From positions 41,976,843 through 42,040,842 of the forward strand of contig CM037867.1 in assembly GCA_021292105.1 (NCBI GenBank): a stretch of 64,000 nt of DNA, read 5' to 3'. The position numbers and the translations under genes were made by a program. Shown here piece after piece: positions 1 through 11,500 of the stretch. Position 1 is the stretch's first letter; each line of letters starts with the position of its first letter. The notes under the pieces were generated by a model. It did no database searches. It had not been told where the DNA came from and saw only the letters and a program-made list of their open reading frames with translations. The DNA is from Anadara kagoshimensis (Eukaryota; Mollusca; Bivalvia; Arcoida; Arcidae).

Positions 1-160
1 TAGCTACCTAAACAGGATGTGCTTAACTTTTCGAAGCACCCGGCCTCACTTCCCTGGTGGAAGTTCCCGTGTCTAATCTAACTTGTCAGTTCCAAAGTTT
101 TTACTTTGTTTCTGGACTGTGATTCGGACATGGATTAGTTTGTTTTGATTGTTTCTACAA
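1..160 (+). repeat. R1 dispersed repeat (5'-truncated by window edge)
   Basis: Starts at TAGCTACCTAAACAGG and runs through GCACCCGGCC, CCTGGTGGAAGTTC, AAAGTTTTTACTTTG and GATTCGGACATGGATTAG, the core landmarks of the R1 family found many times in this window. It lies 3' of the last visible RLR exon and is antisense to that gene. Confidence 0.8.
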
Positions 161-1440
161 CCAAGACGACACTACATTATACGAATGCTAATGAAAACCA
201 AATTAATACAAACAGAATAAAAATAACTACAATAATTAATCATAATTAATCGTGAAATTAAATATATACTGCTCTTCATAAATAACTTAACAAATTTATA
301 CTTGCCTTAGGATAACATTATCATTATAATCATCATATCAAATTGTTCCATACAATTGAAATATTGAAGTTTTTTCATGTATTTAGAAACGATATCTGAA
401 CTTTATAATCTAAATGTATGTAACAAAGTTATTGTTCTTGAAAATTAATTTTCTGAAATTTTAGGGGGATATTTTCAAATTTATTTTTCAAAATAATAAC
501 ACTATTTTAGCTGAAAAACACTCAGTTTTGCCTTCATATGTTTTCAACAGTTTAATTGGGTGAAGATTTTGATCTGTTATAATGGATCAGTTTGAAACAT
601 GTATAATAATTTATGGAGGGCAGTGTATATTACATCACACGATAAATTGCAGGAAATTGATTGGATATGTACATGTACTGTATTTTGTATAGTTTCTGTC
701 TGTCCTTAGCAGACTGTCCGTCTGTCCGTTGACAGCAAGGTACTATTGTTATTCCAAAAGGGTACCTTATTATTGCACGCGCCACCTTTGGAACAAAAAC
801 GCAATTTTGTAAACAAAAAATTCGTCAAGATTCGGCGAGAAAGACCCAGACAGATTCATTTCGGACCAGATTGCACACTATATAAGTGGAATTGCCTAGT
901 GTCTTAATGTCTGTCTGTGTTTTCTTTCGGCTCTGGCACTATACTCCCCAAGACAATACTTTAGTAGCACAGGTCCTCAGGAAAACATAATGATGCATAA
1001 TTATTCCAATCGAAATAAAACGGTGTTTGGGGCCGGGTGCTTCTGATGCATCTCCTGTTTAGCTAGTACGCTAGCAATTTACCAGTAAACTTGATAATAG
1101 TGCAATTTAAAAAAAATGAATACCACAGTGGTTAAACGTCTAAATATACATGTATACAAAATATCTTTAAAATATTTCAATACTTTAATGATATTATTTA
1201 GTTCTTGGTTCATGTTTATAAAAATTTTAACATTTCTTTTTGGAAATGTTTTTCGGTATGATTGTGGCTGTTAAACTAATTGTGTCGTTTGATATAGTGT
1301 CAATTGCCACAGAGGAAGTTCAAAACACATGACAAGTCTTATATATCCTGATGTACCTTTTATAATGTAAAACAGAAGATAATATTGCAACTGAAAATAA
1401 TGAAGAACAGATATATATCAATGTAATTTATACGATGTAC
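161..1440. other. RLR intron, no gene seen
   Basis: AT-rich. Contains a reverse-orientation R1 fragment at about 1015-1072 (GGCCGGGTGCTTC and TCCTGTTTAGCTAG) and no open frame or splice pair that fits the RLR. Confidence 0.5.
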
Positions 1441-1527
1441 CAGCCATATATTTCTCAATATTCTCCATAAGCTGCTGGATTGTTTCTCCGAATAATTTGT
1501 TTTTTCTGCCAGGTGTTCGATGTAATT
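1441..1527 (-). CDS. RLR exon: pincer/insert region after motif III
   Basis: 87 nt, phase 1-1. Encodes [18 protein letters not shown] followed by ENIEKYMAG, similar to the region after motif III in MDA5 (RP...FGxxxxxMM..I..FM). Acceptor CATTTTTCAG is good; the donor GTACAT is weak but needed, because the frame meets TGA soon after. Further exons are off the left edge. Confidence 0.75.
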
Positions 1528-4500
1528 CTGAAAAATGAAACTAGAATTAGTTTATTTTGTATAACCCCCTTACTTTCAACCAAAAGAAATCAGAAACAGC
1601 TAATTAATTAAAAGCACCTCCTGTTTCGATCTAACAGATAATTATATTTAGCCTTTATACAAAAATGTTGTATGCCTGCATGTCAAGGTCAAATTGAATA
1701 TATGTTTGTCCTGTCTGTTTAGATGCAATTAAATATTTTCTAACTGAAATTTGATCTCTTATTATTCACAAGGTTAAATTGAATATTTGTTTACCTGCTC
1801 TTGGAATAACAGAAAATCTTTTGAGCTCTTCTGTGTGCCTTTCCATAGTTGATATATGTTGAGCGTCAAGATTAGCAATAAATACAGACTGAACTGTCGA
1901 TAAAAGATTATTTGCCTTTCCAACTCCAACAGACGCTGTTAATCCAACAATCTAATAATCAAAGCACCGAAGGTGCCCAGCGAACAGAGAGAATACACAG
2001 TGGCTAGCACAATGTACTCTTCCAGTTTGGCATACAATGGGGGATGGCATGGAATAATGTCTTCATGAAATTTTAATGTAACTTTTGTGGCCCAAGTGAT
2101 AAGGTGGGGGAGTGGCATGATGCAAGTTGAGATGCATGTCTTGGTGGAAAGGAAAGCACCAAATTTGCATTGACTGTGGAAGACATACCACTCATGTGGC
2201 AACAATTTTAAATTGGAAGAGAGCAATGCGTTTACATGTTTTAATGAATGTTATGTCCTGCAAAGGACAGGGGATCTGAAATGTGTACATCACGGTGGCA
2301 GCCAAAGAGGTGCCAGGAAGTCTGTGGCAGGCTCTCTTGGAGTTTAAGTAACATTTTTAGGCTGATGGAGATGCGTCATGTGCAATGACATGGCAAGGGA
2401 AGCATGGATGAACCAGTGATGGCTTTGCTGGGGGGGGGGGACTGTCGATGCTCCCTACGTAAATGGTGTTCCATTTCAGGTACAGCTATTTGAATTTGCT
2501 GTAATCTGGAAGGAGAGTACATGTAATGTAACTGTGTCCGTCAAAATTCTTTGCCAATATCTTATAATTTGGTATTATGAGATTGGTAACATTCACATTA
2601 GTTCTTTTTGTGGGGTGGGGTGAGAATACATTTTATCCAGCTGCTGGTCATTGTGACAGTATGATATTCTTCTGGAGAAAACAGTTACACTTACACTCTT
2701 GGTGTTGTTAAAATGTTTGGTTAGGCAGGGGGTAGGTGGTACAATGTGACATTTTTCTGCCAGTGGACAAACTATATGCATGTGGTCACCATTGCAAACG
2801 AAAACAAAGTCTGTTAATTATAACAATTGCAACTTTTATTTGAATAAAAACATTTTCCATAATTTAAATTGCACTATTGTGTACATGTTATAGGTTTGCA
2901 TGCAAACATAAGCAGCACAAATTCATGACATAAGCAAGTGACAGTACATACAGGCAAACAAATGGAAAAGTGATTTATATCAATAATTACAAGGATGTCT
3001 GGATAAACTACATGTAGCATTAAGTGACACATTATAATACTGTGAAGAAAATGTCATTGTCTGGGAAATGAATAAAAAAAAAATCCAAAACATTGTAAGG
3101 CACCAATAAGGCATGCAATACTAATGTTATTTTCCATAATTTGGAAGAGTCAAATGAGCATATCTTGCGTGAAAGTATGACCTTCAGTGATATCAAAATC
3201 AGAATACTAGCACATAACATCATGCCATGGGGAAGATGACATCATAAATTCCAAAATTTAGAAATTTTTAATGTGTTTCAAATTCTATTCTGTGATTTTA
3301 GAGTAATTAACTTTTGTTCAGGTTCATACATTGTGTATAAACAGAAGTGAGGTACATTCTATCTGATGATTCTGTCTGATTTGGATGTAGAACGTCGAAC
3401 AACAAAGTTAGACTTTACAAACAAGGTGTTGATGTCATTAAAGGAAAACGAAAAATAACCCTTTATGAGTTAATCGATATAGAACAAGGAAATTCCACCA
3501 TCGGGTCTGCGTTTCTTGGCAGAGACTAATCAAGCCAGGTGTCTGATTAAAATGTACAACCAATCAAGGGGATTTCCCTATCGTACATGGATACTCATAG
3601 AGGTTTTTAATATTCCCAGAAATGAATGACAGAAAATGAAACATACATGGTAGGGGGTAGAACTGGCATAGGTAAGGTAATCGAAAACAGTAAAATACAT
3701 GAATTATTATGAAAAGCAAATGAAAACAGATGCAATGACAAGGACCAGCATTACAAGTACGGGAAAAATGCTGTCCTCTGTAATGTTAGAGTGCAACTAC
3801 ATGTTGAATGTAGGATTTTCCTTATTGATATGTTTCTTGAATATAGATTTACATTGCAATTTTCCAGATGAATGGTAGTCATCAACTTGTGATACATAGC
3901 TGCATAATTTTTCCGTATACACACATATGTCTTGTAAACAACATTTTCCTTTGAACCTTTTCAATGCATGTTCAGTTTGCAAAGCAAAAAACTTGTTCCG
4001 AAAGAATACAACACAATTTGCATTGGCATGCGAAACACCATTGTGAAACATGTGCATGAAGTTTGAAACAATGTACATCTTAAATCAAGCAACATATCAA
4101 CAATAACAGATATATTAAGAAATCCTAAATTAAATTGGTGTGGCTATATATATTGAAATACTGCTAACTATGTCAAAGCACACATTTCTCAATTTAATTT
4201 AGCATGCAAGACACTATTGAGGAACAAATGCATGAAGTTTTCGTTGGTACATCTTAATGCAATCAATATATGTAGAAAATCCTACATTCAAAATGTTGTA
4301 GCTATATGGAAATTTTGCTAACTATGCTAAAAGCACATGTGGCACTATTTGTATTAACATGTGAGACAATATTGAGAAAAAAATGTTGTAGCTATTATAA
4401 GCTATATAGAAAAACTGTGCTAAAAGCACACGAGGCACAACATATCAACAATAACTTATATGCTGAAAGCACACATTTCTCAATTTGTATTAGCATGTGA

Positions 4501-7500
4501 GACAAAACTAAGGAACAGATGCATGAAGTTTGTAGTAATGTACATCTTTATGCTATCAACACATCAACACAAACATATCTATATTAAAAAATCCTACATT
4601 CAAAATGTTGTAGCTATATAGAAAAACTGCTAACTGTGCAAAAAGCATACATTTCTCATTTTGTATTAGCATGTGTGACAATATCAAGACAAATGCATGA
4701 AGTTTGTAGCAATGTACATCTTTATGCTATCAACACATCAACAAAAACATATATATATTAAAAAAATATCCTACATTCAAAATGTTGTAGCAATATAGAA
4801 AAACTGCTAATTGTGCCAGAAGCAAACATGGCACAATTTGCAGTTGCCCACTGACTGTATCTTATACGTGAAAAGTTGCTGAAAGTTGTGCTTATCTGAC
4901 AAGGAATGGAAGGAGCATGTAGCACTATCAAGAAAGTCTTCATAAGAACAGGACCATCGTACATCGTGCCAACTTAAAAACCATTCAAGAAACGAAACAG
5001 GTAGACACTGTTGTCGGCATAAAAAAGAACATTTAGGAATACAGAGGATTGACATTGTCGCACTTCAGTGTCAATTAGGAAAACATTCAAGGAAATGGAA
5101 GGGGCAGACACTGTCGCATGTCGGTGACAGCATGAATAACATTCAGGGAATATAAAGCATTAGCACTGTTGCACATCAGTGCCACCATGAATAACACCCA
5201 GGGAATGGAAAGGGTTGACACTGTCGCACATCAGTATCGGTATCAAAACCATTTAGGGACTGAAGAGGGTTAACACTGCCGCACATCAGTGTTATGATTA
5301 GGGCTGTCAATGATAGAGTCATATATCGGTATATCATGTTTAAACGCCATTGCTATATGTTATATTGGTACATTTAATAAGTATCTATATCAACAGAAGT
5401 GGCCACCAGTCGCTGGCCAAAACTGGAGTAGCCAGAGACACATAACAAGTTGTGAAAGTATTATATTTTAATGTATCTCGAAAGCTGACAGACATACAAT
5501 ACAATGTGATCATCGTGTTTGAAACATTTAAGACACAACAGACATGCCAAATATTGGTAAAAATAATTTGCCTGTAAATGACTCAACAAGAAATAAGTTA
5601 TTTTAATTAATTTTCCATAGTCTCATATACCAATACTCACGTTTTAATCAATGACAGTTCAAAGTGATGTGAATCATTAGAATGTGAGTCAACATTATGA
5701 CATGAAAAATTATTCACTAGAGCGGGAAATCGACGTCTCTGTCTCTTGTTTTAGCTCCAACACAGTCCCTCCTCTGACAGTCAAGTGGACCTCTTGGTCA
5801 AGTAGGCGATCAATATCGCCTTCATAGCTGGCAAATGTGTATTCTTTCTGGTTTTCCGCTAACAGCACTGTTGTCTCCCCATCTTGGTAAATATCAGAAA
5901 TCCTTATGCATATGTTTTCTTCTGGCATTTGTATTTTCTGTCAGGAAAAAGAAAAATGCAAATTACACAAATGTCTGAAGATAAACGATATGTATGTATT
6001 TTGCACTGTATCGAAGATGAAGGGAACAGAAAATAAAATGGAGAAAACAATGTAAAGTGCTTCTTGGAAACAACAATGTGGCCACAAGAGGCCAGACAAA
6101 GGTAAAATGTGACTAAAGTGATTGGGTGACAGACTTCAAGTATTGGTTTGTTTTGACAAACTGATATGAATGAAATAACAGAATGCTGTAGAATGCCTAG
6201 TTTCCAGAAATGTGTGTGACAACCATGGCTCAGCTGCAAGTGTTTTGGGTGCAGCTCAGATTTGTTGAATGTGCAACACCTATCGCCCTGAGTGAATTCT
6301 GGCCAGACCTCTCGAAGGACAGCTTGGAAATAAATATCCAAAAAGCAAAACCAAAAAGGACAAGGTATCCAGATGCTGCATAGGTTTATCTCTTTACAAA
6401 TTCTGAAATGAAAGGCTGATAAAATCCCTGAGTCTGAGGTCCTATCGATTTAACAACGGGACCATTGATATTGAAACTGTCAAAGGCAGATGGACCTGCT
6501 ATTTCACTGGGAATATGTTACATGTTCTATATGATGACATAAATGGAAATCTTTCAGTGATTAATTAAGGAATTCAAAACTTAATACGAGACTTGCCAAA
6601 CGCAAGGCATAAGGTCTTCCCTTACAAAATAGAATCAAGAACCCCTGAAATGAATCATTTTATCAGTGATATAGACTTTGTTACAGCTCTCATCAATATA
6701 CAGACATACCAGAGTACAAAAACCTCCCAAGGGAACGGGTGAAACTGGTATTTATAACATGTCCTTTATAAACCTGAACAATTAACATGATTGAAGAGTA
6801 ATTGGGGCGAAATTTCTCTGGCCTTTTAAAGGAGGTGGTCTTCAACAAATTCACAGAGGAAAAAACAAAAACAAACTTTTTTTAATGCAGTTTCTGTGGA
6901 AGTCAATTGTTGGAATTACAAATTACAACAATGCCAAGGCAGGTCAACATTGTTCAAGCGCATTTGAAGACTTATGAACCAATTTATATTAGCAATGAAA
7001 TGAAAGTGTGCACATCTGCAATCACAGACTGGAAGGAATTACTTCAATAATAATCATACTTCAATTGTGGTGCTGTTAGTACTACTTAGGGAAACCTTCC
7101 TATTCCAAGAGCCAACAATGACGTTGGTCACAGAAATATAATCCCCCGTTTTGATATCTGACGAGGCCAAGTCTCTCCAAAGGGACACTCTACATTTGGC
7201 CTCATTACTGGCCAAAATGAATCCTTTAACTGTTGATGGCTTATTGAAAGCCATAACTGTTTGTGCCATTTCTTCCTGCAATAGAAAATTAAAAGTGAAA
7301 TAGGTCAGCTGAGTGCATAAAATCGAATGTTGTATAATCTTTAACCACATTGAGTCACAATATCACCATGAGTATCAGTATTTGCAGGTTAGGGAACCAT
7401 ATTCAGAATTGTGCACAAATTGGCATATGATACTCAGTGACGAGATCATATCAACAGGAAACACTGCATCACTTAAGGAACATGTGAGGAATTGACAGTT

Positions 7501-8515
7501 ATGATGGAGACTGTCATGGACTGGTACAAGCAGTTAACAAAGTATTTTCTTTGAATATTGCAAGGCACATGACTAGTGCAATCTGCAATGTAAAACATGA
7601 CTTGCACAATACGTAAGGTTATCCCCTAATCTGCTATGTTGTAAAAACCAAAAGAACTTGTGGCAATACATTCATTACATTCAAACACAGTTAGGCCTGC
7701 TATTGCAAACATTGCTTTCAGATGACCATATATCAATTCAAATAATTAGAGCAGAGTTTGGAAAACTCACTGGTATGAGTATTTTTCCAACAGGGTTTTA
7801 TACAACAACATCTATGGACTTACCTGTATTTCCTCCATTATTTCCTTATCTACTTGTTTTCTTCTTATATATGATTTTATTGTGTTTTAATGCTACTTAC
7901 CTGGACAACTTGGCCCTTGATGGACACCATTGTCTTCAATGGTGATTTCTTCAGGTCTTTCAAGGGCACCTCTGGAGCAGGTGGAGGATTCAGTTCATTC
8001 TGTGCCAGAGACTCAGCTCTGGCACAGTTTCCACTGGAGATGTTTTGTACACTTTGGATGAAGTAGTTAAAACTACTCTGAACATCCCTGATGACTTGGT
8101 TATATAGTTTCTGATGATCAAGCTGTTTCCTGCCTTGATCATCTGATTTTTTGCATGGTCGTAATTTCTTACACGGGCTATCTTGGATTTGTCCCCTACG
8201 ACGAAATCCAAGCTCTGCTTGGATTCCCCACTGCTATTTGTGTAATCAATAGCCTTGTCAACAGCTATCACCTTTACCCTCAGTGGCAAGTCATACGGCC
8301 CTGCCGTCTTTCCAAGAATGGTTTTCAATGTTGCAGTCATATTCTGGAAGAAATAGGAAAATAGGAATTGTATTAGATATGTAGGATGAAATTATGACGA
8401 ATTTGAAGTCATTAATATTTTAAGAATGACATAAATCCACATTTAAAATCTATTTAAGCATTAGCAACACAATTCCTTAGCTAAGAAAATAATCACAACT
8501 TCATTGGAAGCATAT

Positions 8516-8550
<35 letters not shown>

Positions 8551-11500
8551 ATAGTTAGCAGAAGAGAAATCAAACAGAAATGACTAGCCTACGGATGTGG
8601 ATTAACAATTAAAAAAATTGGCTTGTGGTCAGAGTAATAAGACTCCAGCGTACCATATTCTAGATGGAACAATTCTGGATTCAAGTTAGTGTAAATGTGA
8701 TCAATAACTGTGTTGTAGTCAGTTGTAGATTGCCTTACCAACTGAGTTAGATTGAACTCGGTTCTCACCAAATCTGTTAACTTCTTACATTTTTGAACAT
8801 TATAATTGAAATCACCCATAACAATCAAAGGTGCACCAAACAGACTTATTTGAGCAATTGTGGAAAAAACATCTTTTAATTTTTGCAGAGTTGAACAAAA
8901 CGGTGGACAGTAAACAAAGCATAGGTTGATAAGTATCCCATGGATATGGATTTGTTCCATGACAATTTGTGACCTGTTAACTGACATGCTTGAAACACTG
9001 GTTGTATGAGGCTTATGATATATTGCTATTCCATAAGGGGGTCTCGTTTCTTGATTGAATGAGAAATCAAACCTTTTCAAGTGAAATTTCTCAATCATGT
9101 AATCTTCATCTGTGTCGTCAGACTTCAATCTTGTTTCTGAGAGTGCCAATATATCTGCAGCAAGTAAACTGAAATCATTCTGAACATCACCAATGTGTTT
9201 GTGTAGGGACCGTGTGTTATGATAAACAATTTTAAAAGCGGATTCAAAACACTTGTATAGGGTTGGCAGACATGGGGAAACCTTAGCATATTTACGAAGT
9301 CTGTCCATTTCATTTAAGACACAGGAGGAGACAGAGATTTGGATTCATTCAAGTCCAGTATGTAAAGCGAGGACTGGTGCTGAACTCGACTAAGACCACA
9401 TAGTGAATATGGTCTGATCTTCTTTTGCCGAAGTGAGCAGCTGCTCCTGTCAGTGTGGACCCCTGTGATTTGTGTGTCGTTTTTGCAGCTGCCAATTTCA
9501 AGGAATTGCCGTCTGTTTACATAATAATTTTTGTAGTACATAACTGGTACTTTCCTGGTCACTTCCAAGATGGGTGTCCAGGTCCCAGGAACACCATCAG
9601 TGTATAGGTGTTTATAACTAGTCCTTTGTTGTTGCCCTATAGACTCGTCCTGGAAATCTACCAACAATACTACAACGCTTTGACCCTTCCACCTGAAGTC
9701 AAGTTTCTTACTATGCATGGTGTTCCATTGGCCATGCCACCCTCCACATTAATGTTTATGCAAATTTCACAGTTAAGAGATTCAGCTATTTTAAGTTTGG
9801 TAGGCAAAGCGAATGTTTTTGTAATTGTGCCCTGTATTTTCTCCTTGATTTTAAGTTTCAGGTCTTCCGTAACATCGCCACAAACCAAGTCAATAGCATC
9901 AATGACAGTTTTCTGAGTTGGGTCAACATTTTCAAAACAAATTTCGTTGAAAGAATCCACTTCAGATCTATGTTTGTAGTGAATAGGTGTGGCAAATGCT
10001 TGGGAACCTTATCTTGGGGAAAAACACGGGTTTTTAAAGAATTTAAATCATCTTCCGTGTGGACACCTTCTCTCAATCGATACAGCAATTGTGCAAATCT
10101 GTAATCATCTTTTTGCCTTATTATCTCTTTAAGCTCAAACATTTGAAAGTGCTAAGTCCATAAATTAGTGGACAAAGGACCATAGTCTGCACGCAACTGT
10201 GAGAATATCCAACTATCCATTACAGGCTTAAGTTGGAAAATATCACCTATTGCTATAACACTTACACCACCAAATGGAAGTTCACACACTTTTATGTCCT
10301 GCAGGCGTAAAATAATCAGATTTAACATTTTGTTCCCGTCCATTGATATTTCATCTATGAAAAGAATTTTGAGTGAACCAAATTTGGAACGCAGGGAACT
10401 TAGCTGTGCCATGTCTAAAGTTTTATGCATCAACCCCTGCCCCACTGGAATACAGAACAATGAGTGAATGGTATGGCCATTAATATTATAAGCAGCTTTT
10501 CCAGTCGGTGCACAAAGAAGCGTTTGGATGGAATCAGGGTTTAAAGCAAGTTGGTTCGAGTAATATCTCAGCAGGGTTTGGTAAAGGGCACGAGTGACAA
10601 CACTTTTACCAACACCAGCACCACTCGACAAGAAATTGTAGATTGGCTTGTCACATGTTTTAAACCAGTGCAGTACGTGGTACAGATATTCTTTTTGTTC
10701 CATATTTAAGCTTTGCATGAGTGAACTGTAACTTGCGTCTGGGATCTTTCCCAGCAAAAGATCATCTTGCCCGATTTGTTTCCTTGTTATTCCAAAGTCC
10801 AGACCAATATCATAATCAAGTGGTTTGTCACCTGGATTGAAACATTCAAATTTCTCAGACAAATTGCTGGCATGAGATCCATCAATTTCTTCATTATGTT
10901 CATTTGAAGGAGCTACCTGGGCAAAACTATCTCGATCGTCTATGCACTCAGTTTCCAATGTGTCTAATAATGATGAATTGGACTCATATGAGTTGGCATT
11001 TTTCGCAATTACAGACTGCAATTTGTTATACCTTTCTTTATATGTCTGTTCACCACCTATGAGGTTATCTTCATTCCTCCAGTAAGTAAAAACCATGATT
11101 TTCTCTCTAAAACGCTTTTCTCCATCTAAGTGAATACTAAACCGAGGGTATCTTAAAATCTTTTGTTTCAGTTTTTTAATCAAAGCAGCCCCATTCTTGA
11201 AATAATAAATTTCTGCATCATCACAATCTGGGCCAAAGTTCTCATCAGACAGGAAAGAATTGCCTTCAATATCATCTTCCAAGTTTACATCATAAGCATC
11301 TTCTTGCAACTCTCCCATTTGATAGTATATTGATAGGTTTTTTTGTAGAAGTAACATAATTATACCAAGACAAAAAGTCAGCAAGACAACAATTTTATAA
11401 AGAACAGGGACGCCGAGCATACCGTTTGATTGCATTATCACTTTCAATGTCTGTTGAAGACTCTGGCATATTTTTCAGGTCTGCAACTGATTTCAAGAGA

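Noticed and set aside
5904-6341. 145-codon open frame on the minus strand
   Set aside because: It is intronic sequence upstream of RPA exon 3 with no domain-like pattern.
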